Shown piece after piece: positions 20,800 through 32,869 of a stretch of 64,000 nucleotides of DNA. Both the position numbers and the translations under genes were made by a program. The DNA is from Tetracentron sinense (lineage: Eukaryota; Streptophyta; Magnoliopsida; Trochodendrales; Trochodendraceae). How positions within the stretch are numbered: position 1 is the first letter of the stretch; each line of letters starts with the position of its first letter. A model generated the notes under the pieces. The model worked only from the letters and a program-made list of their open reading frames with translations, had not been told where the DNA came from and did not search any database. The stretch is from the NCBI GenBank assembly GCA_015143295.1, contig CM026565.1, forward strand, positions 10,352,041-10,416,040, written 5' to 3'.

Positions 20800-22000
20800 C
20801 AGGAATTTGAAATTGAGACCTCATCCAATGTGACAGTCGATGGTCCGACAGCAGTAAAAATGGTTTAGGCAACACGAGAAATTTATGGCCAATCCCGAAT
20901 TGTTTCAAGAATTGCTTGAAGATGCCGAAAAACCATTATATCCTGATTGCCTAAAGCTTACAAAGTTGTCTGCATTAGTGAAGTTGTACAACATCAAAGC
21001 AAGGAATGGATGGTCTGACAAGAACTTTTCAGATCTTTTGAGTTTGTTGGTTGACATACTCCCTAAGGATAGCGTACTTCTAAAATCCATGTATGATGCC
21101 AAGAACATGTTGAATGCATTAGGTATGAATTATGAGAAAATACGTGCATGTCCCAACGATTGCATATTTTACTCGAAGGACTACAACAATGAAACTACAT
21201 GCCCCACTTGTGGAACCTCGAGATGGAAGATAAAGAAGGTTACTAAGAAGGTATCTGAGGGGGTGCCTGCAAAAGTATTGTAGTACTTTGTGTCTATCCC
21301 AAAATTTAGAAGAATGTTTCATCCTGAAGAGACAATGAAGAACTTGGAATGACATGCTTGTGATAGATCAATTGATGGCAAAATGCGCCATCCTTCAAAC
21401 TCTCTACAATGGAAGCTAATAGACAACAAATGCCCGGAATTTGGTTCTGAATCAAGAAACCTCTGGTTAGCCCTTTCAGTAGATTGGGTAAATTCACATG
21501 GTAACATGAGCACCAAACATAGTTGTTGGCCACTTTTATTCACCAGCTACAGCCTTTCGTCGTGGTTATGTATGAAAAGAAAATTTATGTTGTTGATATT
21601 GGTGATATCCGGTCCAAAACAACCTGGCAACGATATTCATGTCTATCTTGCACCATTGTTTGACGATCTGAAGACTTTATAGGAGGTAGGAATTGAAGCT
21701 TATGATGCCCACAAGCAACAATCATTTACGTTGAAAGTTGTATTATTGTAAACAATCAACAATTTTTCTGCATATGGAAACTAGAGCAATTGCACTGTCA
21801 AGGGGTATTATGCTTGTCCATTATGTGGCGACCAAAATTGTTCAAAAAGATTGCATCATAGTAATAAGATCATTATATATGGGGCACATAAAATTCCTTT
21901 TAAAGAATCATCGGTTTTGACTCCTAAAGAAGACATTTAATGGTCAACAAGAGTCTGGGTTTGCACCGAAAGTATTAGGGATAAGTCAAATACCTATAGA
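20800..22000 (+). pseudogene. CACTA (En/Spm) TNP2-type transposase, decayed
   Basis: Frames at 20885-21283, 21383-21682 and 21738-21920 read through as a TNP2-like transposase when stops and shifts are ignored. Conserved blocks are LTKLSALVKLYNIKARNGWS, CPNDCIFYSKDY with CPTCGTSRWK (zinc-binding cysteines), MRHPSNSLQWKLID, and LVISGPKQPGNDIHVYLAPL. The C-terminal half of the transposase is missing beyond about 22000. No CACTA terminal repeats were found. The stops show it is dead. Confidence 0.8.
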
Positions 22001-23833
22001 TTTGGGACTTAGACCTTTTATTAGATACAATTGAGTGCATGTGAAAGGGACAAAGCATGACACAAGTGAATAAGCTTCTAACTATGAAAAGTAGACACGT
22101 CTAATTTTTAAACACCCCAAGAATTTGAATAGATGCATTATCATCACTTGTTTAGCCTAGATCATGTTTAGCTTTTTAAACAAATATTCAATTGTGTACA
22201 AGTATGGGATGCAAGACATGTAAATCACATGGCAATTTAAAGCAAGAATCTTCTTTTTGAATTTTTTTTATTTTGTTTTTGCAAAATAAGAAACACTAAA
22301 AACAAGAACTCTTTTTGGAAAAGGTGGGCGTAGACCCAACACATGCATAAAGACCCAACACATGCTTAAAAATGACTATATAAATATAATTCCGGTAATT
22401 TGATAATTTTCTTATTAAATCAGGAATTTTAAAAAAAAATCTCCTCTTTGAAGAATCAACCTCTTTGAAGAATCAATCTTTTCGAGTCCCACATTGTCTA
22501 GTGACTTGAATTTGCAGGGGTGTATAAGGGTTCATAGCTCCTCCTTAAGTCAAGCCCTTTTAGAGTGAGTGTATGGGTTTACTCTTATGACACCTCAGTG
22601 GTTACCCTAGGTCTGATTATGTGTGTGTGTGTTTAGATTATCCCTTACCAACTATTAAAAAAAAAAGCCCTAATTATGAAAAGAAGAAACCCTAACCTTC
22701 AACTTCTAATTTTTTTAGAGTAGTGATTACTAGACCCGTGGGTCCTCTACCTTTTCGAGTCTCTCATCTTCTCATGAATGATGTCATTTTCAGTTTTTTT
22801 CTTGAATGACTTTTATAATGCTCTTAGTATTCTGATTTTCACATAAACTCAATTGAGACATTAGTAACATAATGACATTACATTATCGTGTTATCATCAA
22901 AATTAATGATGTTATCTTAGGTTGAAAACCTAAAGGCTAACAAAAAATTATTCATGCGATTACTATTCACCACATTTACAGTTTTGCTAGAGAGCTTGAT
23001 TCTTATTAGATTAAGCTGAAATTTGAACCATAATTACTTTAGGTCATCTAGAATTTACCCTAAAAGTTATATAAATTTTGGATTAGTCAAAATGATCAAA
23101 ATACCCCTCTATTGATAAAAAGATAATTTCATCAAATTTGACTCGAAAACTTCAATCAAGGGCAAGCCACTAACCACTTAAGGTAAACAAACTTTACTAG
23201 GTCAATTCATCCAAGGTATAAGCTATGTATCTAGGTCACTTAACATCCTATGAGTGAAACGAAAGCGATGATCAGAATGTCTTCAGTTGATCTTCTTTGG
23301 TGTTCATTTTCACTTGTCTTGGATGCTTGTAGGCAATGACACAAGACACAGGACACACTGTTTTGACAACATAATAAGCCAATACCAAAATATGGACTTA
23401 CAATCTCTCCCTTTGGCAATTTCGTGACAAAACCAAACTGAAGTACATGACTTGACACAAACTCACCCAAACACATTAAACGATGAATTAGGTCATTACA
23501 TAACTCCAAATAAGTTACATGACATCAAATGAAAAACAACCTAAATTGTAGAAACTAAAGCTCTTGTCATGCAAGATCTATTTGCTACAAACTTGCACCT
23601 ACACATGCTAATAAAAACCCAATGAAACATGTACAAAATATAAAAATAAGTAAGCACATGTATTCTAAGGAATGTATTGAACTCGGAAAATATACCCTAA
23701 CAAATGTAAATTTGGGTCTCTACATAAAAAATGGGACATAAACTAATGAGGACGGACCATTTCATTACATAAATGCAACTGCCGGTAAGCTAAGCATTTT
23801 TCTTTATTTTTAGGTAAAAGTAGAAATATAAGG
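22001..23833. other. Unassigned non-coding sequence
   Basis: AT-rich, with a (TG)n run near 22619-22632 and a promoter-like pair at 22487-22530 (see findings). A short minus-strand frame at 23240-23509 has no recognisable domain. I see no element borders. Confidence 0.3.
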
Positions 23834-24232
23834 GGCCGTTTGGATATACTTCCGTTTTTCTACTTTTAGAAACTGGAAACGACTTTAATTTCAAATTCTT
23901 TAAGTAGAAAACATGTTTGACATTACTAATTGTTTCTTGTTTTAAATAAAGGAAAACAAAAAAATGTGTTTGGTATATATGATAAACTTATTAGTGAATA
24001 AACAATTCTAATATGTGGTGGAGGTTAGTGGTAGGTAGTGGTGGTGGTGGTGGGTGGTGGGTGGTGGGTGATGGATGGTGGTGGTTGTGGTGAGTGATTT
24101 TGGTGGTGGATGGTGTGGTCGTCATGTTTTATATTTTAAAAAAAAATTTTGTTATTAATTTTTAAAAAGAGAGAACAGAAACATGTTTACCGTACATTTT
24201 ATTTATTTATAGTACAACCGAACCGGGCAAAA
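23834..24232. mobile_element. Degraded hAT-like MITE
   Basis: The left end GGGGCCGTTTGGATATAC has an imperfect inverted match at the right end (GTACAACCGAACCGGGC), about 10 of 16 positions. GGGCCGTTTGG is a frequent hAT MITE terminus in plants. Between them is AT-rich filler and a (GGT)n microsatellite at 24014-24118. No coding sequence and no clear target duplication were found. Confidence 0.4.
24014..24118. repeat. (GGT)n-rich microsatellite
   Basis: GTGGTGGTGGTGGGTGGTGG and variants, interrupted, inside the putative MITE. Confidence 0.8.
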
Positions 24233-24280
24233 ATAGCACGTTTTTTTTATTTTTAAAATTATTATTTTTGTAAAGAAATG

Positions 24281-24656
24281 GAGAATTAAGGCTATCCATT
24301 GTTTTCTGTTTTCTCGTTTGAGGCGTGGGTCCTCAATCTATTGCTATCAATTGAATCAGACAATCGAGTATCCAATAAAAGCGCTATTTTAAAGCCAAGC
24401 GGCAAAGCTGTAACTTTTGGTTGGAAAGTTAGGTTTTTCTGGATTTCTTTTGAAACTCAGCTGTTTTCTTGTTTCGTTCTGATCAATGGTTTCTGATTTT
24501 TTTTTCAATCCGGACTCTCGATTCTGATTCTTACAGAGGTGTTGGCATTGCGGGTTTTTTTTCCCCTGGTAATGTCGATTGTTACATCAGAGATCTGAGA
24601 GTAGTGAGTGAGAGTGGAAGGTCTCTGTTGTGTCTTCTTTGGTCTGGATCTGAACA
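24281..24656 (+). promoter_or_regulatory. Presumed 5' UTR and proximal promoter of the MSR-like gene
   Basis: The stretch before ATG 24657 is less repetitive than the rest of the window and pyrimidine-rich (TTTTCTGTTTTCTCG). It contains ATTCTTACAG/AGG near 24530, which would fit a 3' splice site of a UTR intron. I did not find a clear TATA box. It is assigned by position only. Confidence 0.35.
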
Positions 24657-24758
24657 ATGTCGGTGGATCTCAGGCAGGTTGTGGCTGCTTTTCTTACTCT
24701 AACTATGTTCGCAATGCTTGCAAACATGATCAAGAAAGATCACTTCGATCCGCCTGAA
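24657..24758 (+). CDS. First coding exon of an MSR-like (mannan synthesis-related, O-fucosyltransferase family) gene
   Basis: ATG 24657 opens a 34-codon exon starting MSVDLRQVVAAFLTLTMF and ending DHFDPPE, then a textbook donor GTAAGT at 24759. The protein start, with a short N-terminal tail, one hydrophobic segment (residues about 8-26) and a following K-K-D-H-F-D, looks like the signal anchor of a Golgi type II protein. From memory it closely resembles the start of plant MSR1/MSR2 proteins, which are O-fucosyltransferase-like and promote mannan synthesis. No later exon is visible; the LINE and other repeats follow. It is either a gene with a very large intron or a stranded fragment. Confidence 0.55.
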
Positions 24759-25479
24759 GTAAGTAAAGCTTTAATTTATAATTGGGCTGAATCTTCATTT
24801 CCTTGCATTCGTCAAAACTGCAATTGAGTTTTAAATGATTCTAGTTTGACAGAAACGTAATTTCATGTATAATTTTTATATTATGTGTACATATTTCTTG
24901 ATTATAGTTGCAGACGAGTAGCTTTGTTGTTGTTAAATTCAACGCATGAATTGTTGTTGTTGGTGAATTCTGTCATATTTATGCGTTTTCTTAGTTCTGT
25001 TCCATGTTATGGACTCTGTACAGGAGAGTTGAGAGTTTCCAACATCACCAACACCACACTACTGTTATTATTGCCGGTGCCACTCCTACAAGCATGTCGT
25101 GTCACTCCCCATATCTTCTTCAAACTCTTCATGAAATCACATTTTGTGCTAACCAGCAATTATAAATATGTGAATTCCAAGAATTACCACAAATTAGGAT
25201 ACCGGTATAAAGAAATTCATGTTTGTCTCAATTATCTTTTGAATGTATCTTTATTGAGCCCTCACTGGAATCATCTCTAGATCCCTTGTTTGCTCAGTGT
25301 GAGGTGGCTTCAGCAGAACTCCTGAGAGAACAATATCGAAGTATCAGTTTTGGGATCCAAGGTAGTCAGGATAGAATCAGAAGCAGGAGTAGGGCTTCTC
25401 CGTCCTACTCATTTAAGGGTTACATTTTGGAGCCCAGACACATATGAAATCCAAAGCACACCGTTGCTGGAACCGGTAT
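24759..25479 (+). other. Sequence after the MSR-like exon, probably intron 1
   Basis: It starts with the splice donor GTAAGT. Frames at 24885-25280 and 25223-25447 show no recognisable domain and no exon like the second exon of an MSR gene. The LINE begins near its end. Confidence 0.4.
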
Positions 25480-27870
25480 TAACTCAAATAGCAGAAGGTT
25501 TCAGTGCCTGAAAGTGACCAATTGAACGGGTTCCACCTTGTTTTGCAGAAGCAGAGGCGGGCCACGAGATCAAGTGTGAGGACATTATTTATCTCCAAAT
25601 GGGGAGGAAAATACACCTCTTGCTCACTGTACAGAAGAAACTCAGTCAAGGGCTGTGCAAAGCTTAATGAAAAATCCTCTGCTCCCATCTCAGGCATGCC
25701 TAAACCCTCTCCCTCTTCTTCCTTTCTTATCCGGTTTTCTAACAAGGATAGGGCAGGTAGAAGGAGAGTTATTTGTTCCAGAGGTGATAATCCTTCAGTT
25801 TTAGGCGAGTTGTCCAAAGGAGACATGATACTGCAAGCTTGTAAGGAAGGGGCCGGAAATATGGATGTTGGGTTGGACAATGTTGTTGGTGATCTCATCT
25901 TGAGTGATGTTGGATCAGTATTAGTGTCCATGGACCGTGATTTGTCAAGTCAAGAGATGTATGTGGAGGTCGATTTAGGTTTGTCTAGCTCAAGATTCAA
26001 GAAGAGGGTCTTGCATAGTTAGTGGGGGTTTCTTTTGAGTGTCACGAGAAGGAGGTTAGGGTCCTATTTCAGGAGTTGGAGAATACTAATTGGATTAGGT
26101 AGTCGATAGGGACCTCAGGGGTAAAGGATGGTGAGAAGAGGAAGTTGATGAAAGAGCTTAAGAATTTAGAATGCAACATCAATTATGAAGGAAGAAAGGG
26201 GGAGTGTGGTGAAGGAGAAGTTAGGAAAGTCAGAGGATTTCAGTGTGGTAAGTGATGGCATGCAGATCGATCTCTTGGAACATTAGTGGAATAGGCCAGG
26301 TCAATAAGAGGCTGGGGATTAGGCAACTGGTTCAAGCTAAAAAACCAGCCATTTTGTGCATTCAAGAAACCAAATTGGAGGATATGGAGGATCGTATTGT
26401 CAAGGAATTGTGGGGCTTACTATGTTCTGAGTTGTAAAGATTCCATCAAGAGGGGCATCAGGAGGTATTTGGTTAGTCTGGGATAAAGATTTCTTAGAAG
26501 TGATCGATTTGGAAGCAAGGACATACTCGTTTTTGATCCTCTCTCGCTCCTTAGCTGATGGGTGTTTACAGGTGTCTATGGCTTGACTAGGAATGTGGAT
26601 TCTTAGGAGTTTTGACAAGAATTAGAGGGTGTAAGTATTAGATGGGAGGCCCCGTGGAGTCTAGCCAGTGCTGTCAAATTTTTTCGGTCCCCTCAAGAGA
26701 AACGAGGGAGGTGTCCTTTAGGAAGTAAGCTGGGTGAGTTTAGAGACTTTATCTTTAGGCGTTATCTCATGAATCCCCCTCTAAAAGGGGGCATTTTACC
26801 TCGTCGAATTTCCAGAAGAATCCATCGTTGAGTAGGATTGAGTGATTACTATTTTGTGATAGATGGGAATGAAGATTTGCAAATGTCTCTCAATCGGCTC
26901 TTTCCAGACTGATGTTTGATCACATTGCTATCTTGTTAGCTACAAAGGCTTTTAGGGGTGGCCCTAGGTCTTTCAAATTTGAAAGTATGAGGTTGGAGCA
27001 TTTTGGATTTAAGGATTTGGTGAAGGAAGTTTGGTCAGATGCTAGGTTTTTGGGTTTCGTGAGCACGATTTTCAGTTTGAAGTTGAAAGCGTTAAAGAAA
27101 ATACTCAAAAGGTGGACAAAGAGGTGTTTGGAATCCTGTTGGAGAGAATGTCAAAGCTCTTGGGTGAGATATAGGCCATTGTGCCAAAGAGGAGATGAGT
27201 ATCATTTTGATATAGAGTCGAGGCTTAGTGGAACCTGAAAAAGTAGTACACTCGATTCTTCCATAAGGTAGTCAATCTCATAGGAGATCCAACTATATTT
27301 CAAGGTTGAGAGTGAAGGGACAGTGTTTGGAGGGTGACAAGGACATCTGGGCAGAAGTCGTCAAATTTTACAAGGACCTTTATAAAGAGAGGAAGAGTTG
27401 GAGTCCAAAACTTTATAGAATGCCCTTTGATAGACTGTCGGAGGAGCAGAGGGATATTTTTGAAACACCCTTTGAGGAAGCGGAGATACAGAGGTTAGTT
27501 AGAGGTATGGAAGGTGTTAAGGCACCAGGTCCGGATGGCTTATCAATTGATTTTAAAAAAAAATGTTGGGACATTGTGGGACAAGATTTCCTCAAAGTGG
27601 CAAAAGAGTTCCATGAGGAAGCTTAGTTTGATAGGATGTTGAACAACACCTTTATAGCCTTAATTCCTTAAGTTAAAGGAGTTGAGGAACTCAAAGACTT
27701 TCGTCCAATTAGTCAATTGGGTAGCATTTACAAACTTTTGGCAAAATTTCAAGCATCCAAATTGAAGGTAGTCATGGGTTCTTGTATCTCTTTACCTCAG
27801 AGTGCCTTTGTGACGACAAATCTTGGATGGTATTCAGGTTGCAAACATGGTTCAAAATATTTGTATTGAA
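25480..27870 (+). pseudogene. L1-type LINE, 5' and central part, decayed
   Basis: An upstream frame (25504-26022) has no clear motif and may be the first ORF or a linker. From 26252 an AP-type endonuclease begins (ISWNISGIGQVNKRLGIRQL, ILCIQETKLEDME). After a scrambled stretch the reverse transcriptase follows: a domain-0 region (27306-27626), then APGPDGLSIDFKKKCWDIVG and, in other frames, LKDFRPISQLGSIYKLLAKF and QILDGIQVANMVQNI near 27840. The catalytic FADD box and everything 3' is missing, so the element is truncated at about 27870. Many stops are present. No poly(A) tail or target duplication was seen. Confidence 0.75.
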
Positions 27871-27994
27871 GGGCGTATCGGTCTGGGAAATTAAGATATG
27901 TATCATGAATACGCTTGGATACTCATGGATAAGAAACGCTTGAATATGCAAGGAAAAATTTGGACACCCTGCATAATGTTTTTTTTTTATAATG
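27871..27994. repeat. Small dispersed repeat, CGTATCGG type
   Basis: CGTATCGG ... AAATTAAGATATG and the next bases resemble 29920-30060. It sits at the junction of the LINE and the Gypsy LTR and probably derives from a small DNA transposon. No ends could be defined. Confidence 0.3.
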
Positions 27995-28573
27995 TAGAAA
28001 TTCATGAATCGAAGAGCGTGCACTATCCATCGATCGGGAAGTATTTTTCATCTACTTTTTTTAGAAATTATTCTGCATGGATTTTTGAGTTATTGAAGAA
28101 CTATTATAGATCTAAATTGATTTTCTCCTTAAACCAAAAATATAAATAATTTGATTTTCTCCGGTTCTCAAAACTTGAAATAGCCAAAACTCTATATATT
28201 GGTTGGATTTGATTTATCTCAATCCCTAGATCTATTGGGGGTGTTTTGGATATCAAGTTGGGTTATTTAAATATTATTTTGATATTCTTTAATGGAGTTA
28301 AAGCTTGGATTTTTTAATCCTGGAATTTAGAGAAACCCTAAACTTCGAAAATACTTTATTTGGGGAAGTTATAGAATTTGATTGGGATATTAATTAGGCT
28401 TATTTTGGATCCTAAACCATCATATTTGACTTACGGATTTTTTGGGGTTTTGAAAAGTGAATGGTATTGGATTTGTTAACACAATCAAAACCCTAAAAGT
28501 TTTGGGGATTAGATTTGGGTCTTACCTGGATTGTTTACTGGAGAATTATTAACCTTAATTACCTTGGGCTACA
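27995..28573 (+). repeat. 5' LTR (partial) of the host Gypsy element
   Basis: The segment matches 55320-56600 in the same order (for example GTATTTTTCATCTAC..., GGATTTGATTTAT, ATTATTAACC) and ends GGGCTACA just before a primer site. The left part is missing. In the other LTR a hAT MITE interrupts the point matching GTATTTTTCATC near 28043. Confidence 0.65.
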
Positions 28574-28580
28574 TTAGTTT

Positions 28581-28593
28581 TGGTATCAGAGCC
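28581..28593 (+). other. Primer-binding site, tRNA-iMet, of the host Gypsy element
   Basis: TGGTATCAGAGCC, 7 bases after the LTR end. Confidence 0.8.
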
Positions 28594-28639
28594 GAAGGTT
28601 TGAGTAGTTTGGGTTTTGTTAGACATCATTTCTACTCAC

Positions 28640-29520
28640 AATGGTGTGCCATATCGTAGTTGATTGACTGGTTGACAACAAGATGATTTGTTACTATAAA
28701 TGTTGTAAAACTGGATACCCTAGATGATAAAGTTCATCATGTAAGTACTCGGGTGAATCAAATAGAATCTCGGAGGGTGACAATCCTAGAGGAAGTTAAA
28801 ATCCTTTTGCCATGGAAAACCAGGATGAAAGCTGTAATCTAGATGAGCAAGAAATTAATTAGAACATGTATGATAATGTTCAGAGTTCATCCAGGAGGCC
28901 TAGTCAAGGACTTATGAGATTCCCTAATTAGGCAGGCTAGTCCTAGATTTTCTGTGCAGGATGCCTATCAACGAATTATTGCACAAGCTAGATATGAGGA
29001 ATCATTAAATGATGACATTACAAGGAAAGTGAGGCTAAATGTGTCAAATTTTGCTGAGAACTAGATCAAATGCTTTTATAGATTGGTTGACTTCTGTGGA
29101 AGATTATTTTGGTTTGTTAACATGCCTGAGGATCGTACAATGTAGTTTACTTAGATGAAAGTGAAAAGATCAGCTCGTATATGGTGGCGTAGTATTGAGT
29201 ATCGTCTTCATAGTCTTAATCAACCTTTAATCTCACTGGGAGGAGATGAAGTTGAAACTTTGGGAGAAGTATCTTCCTCGTGGTTATGAGAATTCTATCT
29301 TCAACTAATTGATTTAATTGAAATAAGGAACTATGTCTGTTGAGGAGTACACAGAGTAGTTCAACGACCTTACAGTTAGATGTCAGGCTAATGAGGAGGA
29401 ACGACAGACCCTATCCCAATATAAGGCAATATTATGTGATTATATTAATATGGTACTGAAGAGGTTTAGCGGATGGCTCTTAAATTAGAGGCGTAACTTA
29501 GGCAAGTGTTTTGGTCTCCA
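28640..29520 (+). pseudogene. Gag of the host Gypsy (Reina-like chromovirus), decayed
   Basis: Broken frames give the Gag core: a W-L-T/S-V-E-D-Y-F region near 29080, NMPEDRT, RSARIWWRSIEYRL near 29170, and MSVEEYTEQFNDL-like sequence near 29335. This matches the Gag of Reina/CRM-type chromoviruses. Numerous stops and shifts are present. Confidence 0.6.
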
Positions 29521-29639
29521 AGTGGAGGAGACTTTTACATCAAGGACAATGGATTCAGCTCCTACGCGACTAACACCACTCTAACTGTTAGGAGACATAA
29601 TGCTCGTAGACCTCCTCCAAACAATGGAAATTGGAATAA

Positions 29640-29905
29640 GGTTTAAAGCTTATCATGGATGGAGGCAGCAATATGGATGTTTCTCAAGAGCTTGTGGACA
29701 AGTTTAAATTAAAGACAGAGAAATACCCCAGTCCTATAAAGTAGCTTGGGTAAACAGTGTTTCTATTCCAGTGACACAGAGATGCCTAGTCAAATTTTCT
29801 ATTGAGAATAGATATAAATATGCTATCTAGTGTGACATAATTCTAATGAAGGTTTCACACATATTATTAGGAATAGGAAGGCATTGACTTTACGATAGGA
29901 AGGTG
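29640..29905 (+). pseudogene. Protease region of the host Gypsy element, decayed
   Basis: The frame reads KLIMDGGSNMDVSQELVDKF, the aspartic protease start with D-G-G instead of D-T/S-G as in Reina-type proteases, followed by SNSVSIPVTQRCLVKFSI-like sequence in shifted frames. It ends where a block of later insertions begins (about 29906). Confidence 0.6.
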
Positions 29906-30445
29906 CGGCCATGGTTTAAAGTATCAGTATCGGTAAAGTGATTTTAGGATACGTATCAGAGTATCGGTCCAACATGCACCGATCCGTAGGAAAAATTAAG
30001 ATATGCTTCTATATGCAAAGAAAAACATAGATACCTTTTATAAAATTTCTTTTAATGCAATTATAAGCTAAAAAAAAACTAAATGAATTTTTTAAATACA
30101 TTTAAGAGTTAAGAATTCTATAAGTTAAAAAAAGTCGTCGATATCTACATTTCCTCTCTCATCCTTTTGAATATGAGTCATCATTAATTCATCATCATCA
30201 TCATTACCCTCATTCCCACTCGGTCTACCCTCACTCAATCCAGTCCACTCGTCCTAGCCTCACTCCATCCAGCCCCAATAGTACCAGTGCTGTCTCTTGG
30301 CCAAGCTCCACCCATCATATTGCCCCTAAGGACTTCTCTCTCCTCACACTCGCCCTGATTGCCTATCTAATCTCTCGAGGGCACTTAGGGTAGAGGTTAA
30401 TGTTTGTATACCCACCCGACAAATGTTGTTAAAATCAAGTAATTC
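29906..30445. other. Inserted non-coding repeat sequence, left part
   Basis: It begins GTATCAGTATCGG and related words, similar to 27871-27994, suggesting a decayed DNA transposon. From 30378 the first copy of a 112-base tandem duplication starts. There is no coding signal. Confidence 0.35.
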
Positions 30446-31015
30446 CATAGTTGCAGGGAAGCTATGTATAGGGTGGGAAGCTCGCTTCGTAGGAAGCTCG
30501 TTTCCCAGACTCGCTTCCTTAGACAGCCTTTCTTCCTAGGAAGCTCGCTTCCATCACGTCTCATTTAGTAGTCAAATGGAGCTGTATGTGTGAAGTGGTG
30601 GGGTAGACCACAATTTATAAGCCTAGGGTGTAGACTTTAAGCAAGTATCGTCGGTTTGGAACCTAAGACACCTAATTTTTTACAAAAATCTCATGTAAGA
30701 TAAAATCAAAGATACAGCTACTCATAATAACATAATGGGAATGAGGAACCTATATCTCATTTCTCGCTTCCCGTTTCCTAAGGTTTTTTTGAGCTTCACT
30801 TCCCGCTTCCCGCTTCTCGATTTTGCTTTGCTTCTTGTTTTCTCTTCTCGTTCTGGTAACTATGGGTAATTCCACCACCTAAAAACTCAAACCCACAAAA
30901 TTTGCATCTCGCCCTCTCGAGGGCACTTAGAGCAGAGGATAACGTTTGTTTACCGACCTGACAAATGTTGTTTAAATCGGGTAATTCCACCACCTAGAAA
31001 CTCAAACCTACAAAA
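30378..31015. repeat. 112-base tandem duplication, first copy split by a MITE
   Basis: CTCGAGGGCACTTAG ... GTAATTCC ... ACAAAATTTGCATCTC occurs at about 30378-30445 plus 30865-30915, and again uninterrupted at about 30916-31027. Subtracting the MITE leaves two adjacent copies of about 112 bases. Confidence 0.6.
30446..30864. mobile_element. hAT MITE, 419 bases
   Basis: Its ends CATAGTTGCAGGGAAGC and (inverted) CATAGTTACCAGAACG match imperfectly. It is flanked by AGTAATTC (30438-30445) and GGTAATTC (30865-30872), an 8-base duplication with one change, the length expected for hAT. Inside are repeated CTCGCTTCC words and no ORF with a known domain. Confidence 0.65.
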
Positions 31016-31027
31016 TTTACATCTCAC

Positions 31028-32142
31028 ACTTAACCTACTACCATCAATAGGGTCCGCATATTGCCATCTTACATCTTTGATGTGCTCTCACTCTTTTTTG
31101 GCGCCATCTCAAACCTTTTTAAACAATGATCATTAATATATATCATTCTAGAGTAGCCAATTAAAATGTCAAAAAAAATTCTAACAATACATATAAATTT
31201 ATTTTTGAAAAATCAAATAAAAATTTTAAAATATAAAAATACTTTTTGTAAAATATATAGCATTTCAAAGTACACGAGGCCTCACCGACCGTTAAAGAAA
31301 ACTCGGAAGGCTCTTGTATCAACGAGCACTTGTCTTTGTGAGAGAGGAAACAATAGGTATTGAATTGTCTTTAGGCAAGAAGGGCATTGTTGGTATTTAG
31401 ACTTTTTTTTTTATAAGGATATATAAATGTCTTAAAAACAACCGTATTTTTGCTACCCGCATATGCATAAAAAGAGCTATTTCGAAAAGCAGTTTGATAT
31501 TGCTTTTAGAATAAGACAGCCACTTTTTCCTTAAAAAATTAGACAAAGACTCGGGGTTATAAAATGGTCTAAATTTTAAATAAGAGCTTAATTAAAAAGG
31601 ATAAGTCAATACGCTCTTATTTTAAATTTTAGCAAATGCCCCCATATTTTAATATAATACACATGCAAAAAATAGTATTTTTTAATTAAAAAATATGAAA
31701 ATAAAACAATAAAAATTATAGTTAGTAGATAGATCTTGTAGATCATCCTGCATATGCGTAAAAAGAGCTATTTCAAAAAGAAATTTGATATTGCTTTTAG
31801 AATAAGATTATAAGAAAATAAAAGAATAAAAATTATAGTTAGTACATAGATCTTGTAGATCATCCCGCATATGCGTAAAAAGAGCTATTGGAAAAAGCAA
31901 TTTGATATTGCCTTTTGAATAAGACAACCACTTTTTCCTAAAAAAATTAGACAAAAACTCGGGGTTATCAAATGGTCTAAATATTAAATAAGAGCTTAAT
32001 TAAAAAGAATAAGTCAATAAACTTTTATTTTAAGTTTTAGCCAACGCTCCCATATTTCAACATAATACACATGCAAAAAAATAATATTTTTAATTAAAAA
32101 ATATGAAAATAAAAAATAAAATTATGGTTAGTACATAGATAC
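31028..32142. repeat. AT-rich tandem repeat block
   Basis: Units starting CCCGCATATGCGTAAAAAGAGC occur near 31457, 31748 and 31865. The first and third units run about 290 bases; the middle one is a shortened copy of about 117 bases. The third unit is cut by the solo LTR and resumes after it (TTGTAGATCATCC at 35391). Confidence 0.6.
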
Positions 32143-32869
32143 TGTCACGCCCCGAACTCGCGCCTAAGGAATCAAGTTCCGAGACGCATGCCCGTTCGTC
32201 ATAACCACGCATGCGGAAGATTTTACCTGCGAAAATGCGGGAAGTTTGACTTTTTTAATGAGCTTACATAAGCAATAACAACTGGTCATCACAATAACTC
32301 ATCATAAGTAAATGCGTTACCTTACTGGCTACAGTAGTCCTTACTTTGGCACTACAACAGCGCCGGTACACTTTCCAGACTCTATCAAGCGTAGCTCCTT
32401 GCTAATCTACAATCGCTCCAGAATCTGAAGACATAAGATGGAGTGAGTTATAAAGCCCAACAAAAATCCACAGTCCATCTAAACTATTTTCCACATATTA
32501 ACATTCATCAATCAAAGATATATTAGTACAGTACAATTTCATATTTATAATAATATCGTAATTCGTGACCCGAGGTCACTAAGGGCTATTTCACCCTATT
32601 CGAGGTTCCCAACCTCCAAGTTGTAAAATTTATCCAGTTATTGTCCACAACACCAGGTTACCGTTTCAGACAACCGTTCACGCTTTATCCTTGAGTCCAC
32701 AGACTCGATCGACTGGGCCTTCGCCCGTGTACAACTTCTATCCATGAGTCCACATACTCAATTATCAACCAATCGGGACTTCTCCTGATTATAACCAATC
32801 ATTGGATATGTCGACCCAATTAATCCTTAAATCATCATATTCTACACATAACCCGGTTCTTCACCCGAT

